Source: Nitrospira sp. (GTDB taxonomy: Bacteria; Nitrospirota; Nitrospiria; Nitrospirales; Nitrospiraceae). From it: a DNA stretch of 64,000 bases. The DNA is taken from positions 1,012,015-1,076,014 of the forward strand of contig CP092079.1 of NCBI GenBank assembly GCA_022226955.1. Reading direction: 5' to 3'. Under the pieces are notes generated by a model. That model was given only the letters and a program-made list of their open reading frames with translations. It made no database searches and had not been told where the DNA came from. The translations under genes were made by a program, and so were the position numbers. This document shows, piece by piece, positions 9,451 to 16,533 of the stretch. How positions within the stretch are numbered: the first letter of the stretch is position 1; each line of letters starts with the position of its first letter.

Positions 9451-9492
9451 ACAGGACGCGGCGAGTGAATGGGCTCGCCGCGAACGCTGCCC

Positions 9493-10488
9493 CTATGCCT
9501 GCAAGGGTAGTGTGATGGTCGCGCCATTCGCCTCGGCGGATCGGTAGCAGGCTTCGGCAATTTCGACGGCGCGGCAGCCGTCTTCACCGGTAACCGGCAT
9601 GGGAATCTGCCGCCGCAGCGCATCTAAAAACTCCCGCAGCGTGGTGAGCACCGTCGGGCTCTGTGGCATCGGCCATTCCTCGCTGCGGGAGGCGCTGTCC
9701 GTATACCGGAGATGCCGGTTTGTCCAATCGGCGATAAGCTGCCCGCCTGGACCGGTGACCTCAGCCCGCCCCACCCGTCCCTCAGCCACCCGCGCAACCT
9801 CAATGCCGCAACGCACCCCGCCGACTGTTTGAAGCTGCACCTGCGCCAAGGTCTCCGGATGAACCGGGGGAACACGATCCAACACACACTGCACCGTATG
9901 AATTTCTTCTCCGGTCAACAGGCGCGCTAAATCGAGCATATGCACGCCGAATTCCAAGAGCGCTCCGCGCCGGCCGTATCCATCCGCATGATTCGCGCTC
10001 CGGCCTTTCGTCTCAATGCGGCTCGTCAACGCCAGTTGCGCAGGCCGGCCGATCCGTGGAATGGCGGCCAGAAGCGACTGGATGGTGGCATCGAACCGGA
10101 GCGTCTGCGCTGTCATCAACGGAACCCCCGCCCGCTCCGCCGCCTCGACCATCGCGCGCGCGTCGCGATAGCTGGTCGCCAGCGGTTTTTCGATGAGCAC
10201 CGGCTTCCCCGCCGCGACCGCTGCAAGACAGAGATCTTTATGAAGGACCGGCGGAACAACGAGGATCACCGCATCGACCAGCGGATCGGCAATCAGCTGC
10301 TCGGGCCGCCCATAGATCGCGATGCCCTCGCTTCCAGGCACGTCAAGCCCCTGCTCGGGATGTTGGCGGCAGACCGCCTGCAACCTGGCATCGGAAATAT
10401 CATGAATCGCATGCCGGGCATAGCGCAGGCCATGGCGCCCGGCGCCGATCAAACCCAGGCCGATGGTTGACGGTAACAACATGTTCAC
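9493..10488 (-). CDS. Gfo/Idh/MocA family NAD(P)-dependent oxidoreductase
   Basis: A 331-residue enzyme of the Gfo/Idh/MocA family. The Rossmann nucleotide site is GLGLIGAGRHGLRYARH near the N terminus. The family EKPLA motif, whose Lys helps catalysis, falls at about residue 97. The C-terminal alpha-beta substrate domain has the FGVHMLDLARLLTGEE block; its His is typical of the proton-relay region. Length is normal. Substrates in this family are sugars, inositols or sugar nucleotides, and the sequence alone does not tell which. The gene is monocistronic, convergent with the RAM-domain gene and divergent from the hydrolase gene. Confidence 0.9.
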   Translation of the reverse strand: MNMLLPSTIGLGLIGAGRHGLRYARHAIHDISDARLQAVCRQHPEQGLDVPGSEGIAIYGRPEQLIADPLVDAVILVVPPVLHKDLCLAAVAAGKPVLIEKPLATSYRDARAMVEAAERAGVPLMTAQTLRFDATIQSLLAAIPRIGRPAQLALTSRIETKGRSANHADGYGRRGALLEFGVHMLDLARLLTGEEIHTVQCVLDRVPPVHPETLAQVQLQTVGGVRCGIEVARVAEGRVGRAEVTGPGGQLIADWTNRHLRYTDSASRSEEWPMPQSPTVLTTLREFLDALRRQIPMPVTGEDGCRAVEIAEACYRSAEANGATITLPLQA

Positions 10489-10642
10489 TCCTCGCTCCGC
10501 ACTGTAGACAGGATAGCTATTCCGGTCAATCCGTTCAGGAGGCGACCGTCCGTTGACATTCCCGCGAACGGTTCCCTATAGTCGCCATCTTGGTCGATTG
10601 AAAATAGCTGTTCTGAAATAGGGCTGGAAAGGGCTGCGCACC

Positions 10643-11446
10643 ATGACCACGACACATTCGGCGCCGTTCACGTTAAATCAAATCGGAACAGGCATCGCCC
10701 GGTTTCCGAGCGGCGTGCCGATCCCAACCCATAGCGATGCGATGGTAGACCCGTACATCAAGACTCGCATGCCGAAAGAAGTGCAGGTCGAAACGATCCT
10801 CTTTTGGCCACAGCAGGAAAAAACTCTTTTCCCAAGTCTTGTGCTGCTGCACGACCGATGGGGATTGACCGGGCAAATCAAGGATCTTGGCGCCCGCCTG
10901 GCCTGTGAAGGCTACGTGGTGGTGATTCCCAATCTTTATGGCAGAATCGGCGGCATGGTCACCGCCAACGACGAAGTCGGCGAGGCCCTCATGGCGAAGA
11001 TCGACGAGACGCTGGTGCTGCGGGACATCAATTCCTGCTGCGAATTCCTCAACACCAAAGATTTCACGAAACGGAACATCCATGGAGTGGTCGGCTATGG
11101 CATGGGAGCCTCGCTGGCGCTCCGCTTCGCGACCCAACGGAAGCGATTGCGCGCGACGGTGGCGTACTATGGAAAAATGTTCCAGCCTCGGGAGCTGATG
11201 AAAGACGCCGTCTCCCCGATCCTCTACCATCAAGCCGGGCGAGATACCTGGGCGACCGCGGACCATGCCGACCACTTGCGCGCCGCCGCCGCTGAATATG
11301 GTAAGAAAGTCGAGATCGCCACGTACCCCGATGCGCCGCATGCTTTTTGTAATGAAATGAGACCCGACTCCTATCGCGCGGATACCACCGCCACGGCCTG
11401 GGAACGCTCAGCTCTGTTTCTCAAAACCTGCTTCCAAGGAACCTAG
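10643..11446 (+). CDS. Dienelactone-hydrolase-like protein without the usual nucleophile
   Basis: A 267-residue alpha/beta-hydrolase of the dienelactone hydrolase (DLH) family. The fold is clear: LLHDRWGL at the oxyanion loop, the nucleophile elbow VVGYGMGAS, a GRDTWA acid loop and the PDAPHAF histidine motif near the C terminus. In active DLHs the elbow reads GYCxGG with a nucleophilic Cys; here that residue is Gly, and the early Glu is Asp or Arg. It is therefore unlikely to hydrolyse dienelactone by the known mechanism and may bind a ligand or be non-catalytic. The N terminus has about 45 extra residues and no signal peptide. Divergent from the oxidoreductase gene. Confidence 0.8.
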   Translation: MTTTHSAPFTLNQIGTGIARFPSGVPIPTHSDAMVDPYIKTRMPKEVQVETILFWPQQEKTLFPSLVLLHDRWGLTGQIKDLGARLACEGYVVVIPNLYGRIGGMVTANDEVGEALMAKIDETLVLRDINSCCEFLNTKDFTKRNIHGVVGYGMGASLALRFATQRKRLRATVAYYGKMFQPRELMKDAVSPILYHQAGRDTWATADHADHLRAAAAEYGKKVEIATYPDAPHAFCNEMRPDSYRADTTATAWERSALFLKTCFQGT

Positions 11447-11489
11447 CGGACATCCATCACTGTCGCATCCATTCCGATCTTGGTGAGCT

Positions 11490-12392
11490 ATGAATCGATG
11501 CCTGAACATGGCAGGTCTTTTCCTCAGTCTGCTGACGGCAGCATCCGGTTATGCCGCAGACTCCTCCTCTGGGCCGGCGGAACTCTTGCCGGTCGTACAG
11601 GCGCAGGCCACGGCACTGGAAGCGGTATCGGATAACGCCGCGGCGGTGGCTCTCTTCGCAGCGAAAATTGGACCGGCCCTGGGACTCCATGACGTCGCCA
11701 GTACGCTCGCCGCAAAAAACATCCCTCCGAAAATCGCCAAAGAGCTGGGAGTCCAAGAACTGGCGGCCTCCGCCCAACGACTTGTCGCCGACTTAGCAGC
11801 CTGGCAAACGGCCGACCGTGTGATGCAGACCCTGAGTGAGCCCGCAAATCCCATTATCGCACCGGCGGCCACATCGGTGGCTTGGATCCAGACGGCGGCA
11901 TCCATCCCTTCCCTCGCCCTCATGACGAAGGAATTCACGCAGACAGCCGAACCGAAAGCTGATGCCGCCGCAGCCGATCGCACAACACTTGCCCTGTCGG
12001 CGGGACGACTCGCGCTCGATGCGCAACAGCGGGCCATCGCGGAATGGTGGCACCTCAAAACCTGGAAAGATCGTGTGCGGACGGTGCGCGGGCGCAACAA
12101 GCTCTGCGGCACCTGGCAATGGATTATTCACAATCACCAGCAACATCATCAGGAGCAGAAGCTTGCCATACTCCTTCCTCCTCCAGGGGCTGACTATCCC
12201 CTGCCTCCAGGCCTGGTCGAGACCGTGGTGCTCGGTGAGAATGTCTATCTCCGTTGGGAAAGCAACGGTCAGATCCAGGAAGACAGTCTGCAATTCACCA
12301 AAGAAGGGAAAGGCCTGGAAGGCACCTTCGTAAACTCGCAAGGCGGATGGGGATCGATCAGCGGGAAACGAACCAGCGACTGCAAACCCTAA
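11490..12392 (+). CDS. Exported hypothetical protein
   Basis: A 300-residue protein with a signal peptide ending around SGYAAD. Residues 25-190 are Ala-rich and helical. The C-terminal 90 residues are different: they contain LCGTWQWIIHNHQQHHQEQK, then strands with charged turns that look like a small beta barrel of the kind seen in lipocalin-like or DUF-type sensor domains (GTWQW...VYLRWES...LEGTFVNSQGGWGSISGKR). Two Cys flank this domain. I do not recognise the family. The start has GGTGAG just upstream. It lies about 40 bases after the hydrolase gene on the same strand. Confidence 0.7.
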   Translation: MNRCLNMAGLFLSLLTAASGYAADSSSGPAELLPVVQAQATALEAVSDNAAAVALFAAKIGPALGLHDVASTLAAKNIPPKIAKELGVQELAASAQRLVADLAAWQTADRVMQTLSEPANPIIAPAATSVAWIQTAASIPSLALMTKEFTQTAEPKADAAAADRTTLALSAGRLALDAQQRAIAEWWHLKTWKDRVRTVRGRNKLCGTWQWIIHNHQQHHQEQKLAILLPPPGADYPLPPGLVETVVLGENVYLRWESNGQIQEDSLQFTKEGKGLEGTFVNSQGGWGSISGKRTSDCKP

Positions 12393-12413
12393 CGCTACAG
12401 CCTCCTCGCAGAC

Positions 12414-12815
12414 TCACTCTTGCGTGGGCACATTCTCGCGCCACACATACCAGCCGAAGAGACTCCACCCCGTGATAAATGCCACGCCCCCAATCGGCGT
12501 CACGGCGCCTAACCAGCGAATACCCAGCAACGACACACCGTAGAGGCTTCCGCAAAAGAGCACGATCCCGGCCGCGAAACACCAGCCGGCGCGCGCCATC
12601 TGAGGACGATTCAACAGCTGCCCGGCCAATCCAACCGCGATCATTCCCAAGGCATGATACATCTGATAGCGGGCGGCCGTTTCAAACACCGCCAGCTGCG
12701 GCGGCTCCAATACCGACTTCAAGAGATGCGCGCCAAACGCGCCCGCGGCAACGGCCAATGCGGCGGCAAGGCTCCCAATCGCAACAAGTATTCGGTAGGA
12801 TCTGCGTGACTGCAT
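12414..12815 (-). CDS. DUF423/YgdD family membrane protein
   Basis: A 133-residue inner-membrane protein with four hydrophobic helices. The family hallmarks are visible: AGAFGAHLLK near residue 25, FETAARYQMYHALGMI in the second helix region and GAVTPIGGVAFITGW in the last. The Arg-Tyr-Met-His stretch is the most conserved part of DUF423 (YgdD, related to eukaryotic TMEM256). Function is unknown for the family. The gene is convergent with the exported protein upstream and divergent from the zinc-ribbon gene. Confidence 0.9.
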   Translation of the reverse strand: MQSRRSYRILVAIGSLAAALAVAAGAFGAHLLKSVLEPPQLAVFETAARYQMYHALGMIAVGLAGQLLNRPQMARAGWCFAAGIVLFCGSLYGVSLLGIRWLGAVTPIGGVAFITGWSLFGWYVWRENVPTQE

Positions 12816-12889
12816 GATGATCTCGCGGTATGCTAGCCCTGTCGTAACGCTTGTTCGACTGCATTGTAGCAGACTGCAGGAAACACCAC

Positions 12890-13444
12890 ATGCCCATTGA
12901 ATGCCCCCGATGTCTTCAGACGAATCCCGACTCTTCGCTCTCCTGCGACTGCGGTCACGACCTCACGGCGCTCATCCGGCGCCGCTTAATGCTGCGCGAG
13001 GGTCAACCGCCCTCCTCAAGCAGTCAAATGCTTGAAAAACCGCTGACCCACTGGCACTTCTCAATCGGCGTGGCCATCATCGGCGTGCTCCTCATCGCAG
13101 GAGAAGGCATTCGCCTGAAACTCGATCTCGGCTCTCGCGTAACCTCACAGCTCGTCATCGACAGCGTCATGATCGGACTCACCGATTTAGCGGGGGCACT
13201 GGGAGTCGGCGCCCTGGCCTGGATAATCGTGTGGGTGATCCGCTCGTATGACGAAGGCCGTTTCCGTCCTTGTCCCAAACGCACGACGCTAGGGACCACC
13301 ATCTGCGCGGCCGCCCTCATCTTCCTCGCCCGCTTAACGCCTCCGGATATTGCCAGCTATTATTTTAATCAAGGGCTGGTCTATCTCGCGATCGGCATCC
13401 CCATCTATTTCGCCGGATCGCGCCACTGGCTAGGCAAGTGGTAA
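12890..13444 (+). CDS. Zinc-ribbon membrane protein
   Basis: A 184-residue protein starting MPIECPRCLQTNPDS and followed by CDCGHDL, giving a four-cysteine zinc ribbon in the first 30 residues. After a short linker there are four hydrophobic helices (about 50-70, 90-115, 140-160 and 165-180). The ribbon is predicted to face the cytoplasm. I chose the ATG at 12890 because AGGA sits eight bases upstream; an in-frame TTG further up is less likely. Function is unknown. It is divergent from the DUF423 gene. Confidence 0.75.
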   Translation: MPIECPRCLQTNPDSSLSCDCGHDLTALIRRRLMLREGQPPSSSSQMLEKPLTHWHFSIGVAIIGVLLIAGEGIRLKLDLGSRVTSQLVIDSVMIGLTDLAGALGVGALAWIIVWVIRSYDEGRFRPCPKRTTLGTTICAAALIFLARLTPPDIASYYFNQGLVYLAIGIPIYFAGSRHWLGKW

Positions 13445-13527
13445 CCGCTACCCGGCCGCAACCCTATAAGAGCATGTCAATAAAAAGACTCCCGCCCTCT
13501 CAGACACAAGGACAGACACTCCCATAG

Positions 13528-13826
13528 TTAGAACCATGTGCATCCTGATCCTGGTGCACGTATATTAAACTGTTCTTCGTCTTCCCATACTTCTTCTACG
13601 GATAACTCCCACGGATCATTTGCTTCGTTGCAGACTAAAGCATCTATTTCTGCCCTAACCAAGGCCTGAACTCTGATGCTGGCTTCTTGTTGATCCGCGG
13701 CCTCTACAAATCGTGTAGTGAAAAAACATCTACACTCAATTTCTGGCTTTTGAGCCTACCAAGAGGCCGTTTTTCCACTTTAACAATACATCCTGCTCCT
13801 TCCACCATCACAGCATATTTCGGCAT
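13528..13826 (-). pseudogene. Frameshifted small conserved-looking gene (about 99 residues when joined)
   Basis: An ATG at 13826 follows a strong GGAGGAG site and opens a frame MPKYAVMVEGAG...KVEKRPLGR that stops after 40 codons. The -1 frame takes over inside the same region and reads FFTTRFVEAADQQEAS, then NEANDPWELSVEEVWEDEEQ, ending GSGCTWF before a TAA at 13528-13530. Joining the two frames needs one extra base, plausibly in the A4 or T6 runs (13710-13755 region). The result resembles small bacterial hypothetical proteins with a KVL-EG start, a central FTTRFVEA and an acidic end, as I remember them. It may be a real broken gene, a sequencing or assembly error in a homopolymer, or a slippage site. 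Confidence 0.6.
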
Positions 13827-13903
13827 GCAAAATCTCCTCCGGAATGACACTTCAAGAGCGCCGATCAGAACCAAAGAATCGAAAGCCTTTTCTCAGGAGG
13901 CGT

Positions 13904-14287
13904 TTAGTCGCAAACACCATCGATCAACGGGTCGCAGACGAGAGTGCCGATTGTCTGAGGGCGCATGTAGGTGGAGGCGGGATCCTGGGAACCCAGCGCC
14001 CCCTTGATGGACAGGCCTCCCGGCATTCCAGGTAAACCTCTTCCAGCAGAATTTAATGAACCGGGTTTTGTAGAGCTTGGGATGGTTCCCATCCCCTGTA
14101 CGGTCGTCGATTGGGGTGACGAGGTCGAGGGAACGGCACCGGTGCCACCGGATGGATCCAGGCTATTTTGAAGGCTGAGTGACGACGGGTTCTGCGGATT
14201 CGCTGCGCCTGAACTGTTTTGCGCGAGCGCTGAAGAGACGCCGCTCTGCAGCAGAATGGGAAGAGCAAGCAGAAGAATTCGAATCAT
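13904..14287 (-). CDS. Exported low-complexity hypothetical protein
   Basis: A 127-residue protein with a clear signal peptide (IRILLLALPILLQSG, cleavage near ALAQ). The mature region is rich in Ser, Gly, Pro and Asn with no obvious fold. It ends with two cysteines in LVCDPLIDGVCD, which could form a disulfide in the periplasm. I do not recognise it. It lies just downstream of the tRNA-Leu gene on the same strand and upstream of the frameshifted gene. Confidence 0.6.
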   Translation of the reverse strand: MIRILLLALPILLQSGVSSALAQNSSGAANPQNPSSLSLQNSLDPSGGTGAVPSTSSPQSTTVQGMGTIPSSTKPGSLNSAGRGLPGMPGGLSIKGALGSQDPASTYMRPQTIGTLVCDPLIDGVCD

Positions 14288-14348
14288 TGGGACATCCCGC
14301 TCTTGTGCGTATCTGCGAACCGGCCGGACTCACATCCAACAATGTTCG

Positions 14349-14435
14349 TGGTGCGCGAGGCGGGAATTGAACCCGCACGCCATTGCTGACCCAGGATTTT
14401 AAGTCCTGTGCGTCTGCCGATTCCGCCACTCGCGC
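14349..14435 (-). tRNA. tRNA-Leu (anticodon UAA)
   Basis: An 87-base gene with encoded CCA. The acceptor stem GCGCGAG pairs with CTCGCGC. The D arm is GTGGCGGAATCGGCAGAC, the usual leucine form. The anticodon stem CAGGA/TCCTG encloses CTTAAAA (anticodon TAA). A long variable arm typical of tRNA-Leu and the GCGGGTTCAATTCCCGC T arm follow. Confidence 0.97.
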
Positions 14436-14539
14436 ATGCCGCGCAGTGTAGCGGGAATGTTGCGTGAGCCGCAACACAGAAACAGTGTTTGCACCCGCCA
14501 AGTGTTGAACGCATCGGTTGCGCTGCCGAAACGAAGGCC

Positions 14540-14577
14540 TAGGTTGAGCGAGAGTCGCAGACTCTTCGCTCAACCTA
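14540..14577. terminator. Long hairpin downstream of the YtxH-like gene
   Basis: TAGGTTGAGCGAGAGT (14540-14555) pairs with 14561-14577 over 16 bp with one bulged base and a 5-base loop (CGCAG). It lies 35 bases after the stop of the minus-strand gene at 14612. It is a likely terminator, though the following bases are only mildly T-rich. Confidence 0.45.
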
Positions 14578-14611
14578 CAGCCTCGACCATCGTCTGCTAT
14601 CGGCCACGGCA

Positions 14612-14872
14612 TTAGGCCGCTTCAACGACCGGCCTGGTCTCGCGGCGCTGCACTAACTGGCGGCCGCGATTCATGACATCCTGCACGCCGGTCTGGACAT
14701 TACGGCTCCAGCGCGTCGCCTGCACCTGCGCCTTCTTGGCATACCGGCCAAGGTCGCGGCGCGTCTCCGCTCCCGATTTCGGCGCGAACAACAATCCCAA
14801 TCCGGCTCCGATCACGGCTCCACCGGCAATCATCGCGGCCACCTTGGCTGCTTGCTTTCCCTGTTCCGACAT
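14612..14872 (-). CDS. YtxH-like protein
   Basis: An 86-residue protein with one Gly/Ala-rich membrane helix (AAMIAGGAVIGAGLGLLFAPKSG) followed by the ETRRDLGRYAKKAQ segment. The GxxLGLLFAPKSGxxTR block is the signature of the YtxH family, small membrane-anchored proteins linked in other bacteria to general stress. The rest is a basic amphipathic helix. I chose the ATG at 14872, which has AGGAGG seven bases upstream; longer in-frame starts lack a site. It is a single gene followed by a hairpin. Confidence 0.8.
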   Translation of the reverse strand: MSEQGKQAAKVAAMIAGGAVIGAGLGLLFAPKSGAETRRDLGRYAKKAQVQATRWSRNVQTGVQDVMNRGRQLVQRRETRPVVEAA

Positions 14873-15208
14873 CGCGCGCCTCCTGGTTCTTGGTGAACGT
14901 TTGTGAGGATCTCTATCATCCCCTCCTGGACGATGGATACAGCAGATACCGTGCCAGAACCTATCCACTGTAATTCCGCCGGAATTTCCTCACGTCAGCG
15001 TTCTACAATTAGGACCGTCTCATGAAGGGTGCCGTTTTCTCTACAGGGTGCAACACACCCGTTACAGAAATCTCACAGTCTTCGGCCTATCGCGGTAAAT
15101 CAGCCCCAGCATTGGTCTCACGGCGCTTGCCGTTCTACCCTTCCCCCTCATCTTGCTTTGAAACTGCGTCTTCCCTATGATCCCGGCCAGTCAATTACTG
15201 GAGGTCTC
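14873..15208. other. Intergenic region between the YtxH-like gene and lgt
   Basis: About 336 bases between divergent genes. I see no convincing small gene or RNA. It must hold the promoters of both genes, but no strong -35/-10 pair was found. Confidence 0.5.
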
Positions 15209-16036
15209 ATGGGTTCGTTTGCCGCGCTCCCCTATCCGCATATCGATCCGGTGTTTCTCGATCTCGGTCCGCTCCAGTTCCGCTGGTATGGCTTGATGTA
15301 TCTGATCGGACTCACCGCCGCTTACTTCCTGATTCGCCGCAGAGTCCGCGAACAGCAGATTCCGCTCACTCCGGATCAGATCTACGACATGGTCGTCTTT
15401 GCGGCCTTCGGCGTGTTTATTGGCGGCCGCATTGGCTACACCTTGTTTTATAACTTTTCCTACTATGCCCAGAATCCCTTGAAGATCTTGGCGGTGTGGG
15501 AAGGCGGCATGTCGTTCCATGGCGGCCTCATCGGCACAATCATCGCCCTGGTCTGGTTCAGCAAACGGCAAGGACTGCCGGTGTACACCATTGCGGACTT
15601 GGCTGCCGGGGTCACTCCTATCGGACTGGGATGCGGCCGGCTCGGCAACTTTATCAATGGAGAGCTGTTCGGACGCGCCACCGATGTGGAATGGTGCATG
15701 GTCTTCCCGGCGGGAGGACCGGCTTGCCGCCATCCTTCGCAGCTCTATGAAGCTGGACTGGAAGGCGTTCTCTTGTTCACGATTCTCTGGTTGCTCGCGC
15801 GCACGTCACCGCCACCAGGGTCGCTGTGCTGGACATTCATCGCCGGCTACGGCGTCAGCCGCATGATCGTGGAATTAGTGCGGGAACCCGATCAGCATAT
15901 CGGCTTTGTGCTAGGGCCGATCACCATGGGCCAAATGCTATCGGCCCCCATGGTCATGCTGGGCCTGTTCATGCTGGTGTGGGGCTATCACAAACGGTCG
16001 CTGGAACGCTCGCGGTCCATGCCGCATCCTCAATAG
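15209..16036 (+). CDS. lgt: Prolipoprotein diacylglyceryl transferase
   Basis: A 275-residue, seven-helix inner-membrane enzyme. It moves diacylglycerol from phosphatidylglycerol to the lipobox cysteine of prolipoproteins, the first step of lipoprotein maturation. The catalytic-region motifs are present: RWYGLMYL near the N terminus, GGRIGYTLFYN, MSFHGGLIG with the conserved His, and the family signature GRLGNFINGELFGR. HPSQLYEA near the fifth helix and GYGVSRMIVELVREPD complete it. The ATG at 15209 has TGGAGG five bases upstream. Several lipoproteins in this window are its substrates, and lnt at 31.2 kb is the last enzyme of the same pathway. Confidence 0.97.
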   Translation: MGSFAALPYPHIDPVFLDLGPLQFRWYGLMYLIGLTAAYFLIRRRVREQQIPLTPDQIYDMVVFAAFGVFIGGRIGYTLFYNFSYYAQNPLKILAVWEGGMSFHGGLIGTIIALVWFSKRQGLPVYTIADLAAGVTPIGLGCGRLGNFINGELFGRATDVEWCMVFPAGGPACRHPSQLYEAGLEGVLLFTILWLLARTSPPPGSLCWTFIAGYGVSRMIVELVREPDQHIGFVLGPITMGQMLSAPMVMLGLFMLVWGYHKRSLERSRSMPHPQ

Positions 16037-16410
16037 GGCATCTCGTCGTCACTCAACCCGACGTGGTGCCCCAGCTCATGCACTAAGGTGTCGGCGATTT
16101 CTTGCACCATCTCCGCTTCGCTGTCGCATTGCCGGAGAATCGGCCCGCGATAGAGCGAGATCTGCGCCGGTGCCTGGCCTTCCGCGCGAAAGAACGACTC
16201 TTCGCTCAGCGGGAGACCTTGGTACAGGCCGAGCAACTCCTCCCCTTCCTCCATCGCTAAATCCCGCCGCACCGACGCAGGCGGCTCATCTTCTACGACC
16301 ACGGCCACGGTATCGAGCAACCGGGCATACTCAGCGGGCAATGCGGCCATCGCCTGCTGAACGACCTCGGAGAAAGACTCCACCGACATGCGGTAATGAG
16401 ACCCGGCCAT
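16030..16410 (-). CDS. Zincin-like metallopeptidase family protein
   Basis: A 126-residue protein of the small zincin family (PF06262-like, possible Zn-dependent peptidases). The C terminus carries HELGHHVGLSDDEM, containing the HExxH zinc motif and a following Asp/Glu ligand. The preceding QISLYRGPI strand and ALPAEYARLLDTVAVVVED block are typical. Substrate is unknown. The start is either the first codon at 16410 or an ATG at 16389; neither has a clear ribosome site. Its last seven bases overlap the end of lgt on the opposite strand. Confidence 0.85.
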   Translation of the reverse strand: MAGSHYRMSVESFSEVVQQAMAALPAEYARLLDTVAVVVEDEPPASVRRDLAMEEGEELLGLYQGLPLSEESFFRAEGQAPAQISLYRGPILRQCDSEAEMVQEIADTLVHELGHHVGLSDDEMPY

Positions 16411-16533
16411 GCTTAGAACCGCTGGCCAGGCGTAGGATCCAGATAGGATTTCTGCCGAATGTAGTGCAAACTCGTTTCTCTGAGAGATAAAGAATCCCAG
16501 GGCGTGACAGAGAGCCGCATGATCCGCCTCCTC

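Noticed and set aside
13687-14007. A 106-codon plus-strand frame near the frameshifted gene
   Set aside because: Antisense to the frameshifted gene and the exported protein; composition is unlike a protein.
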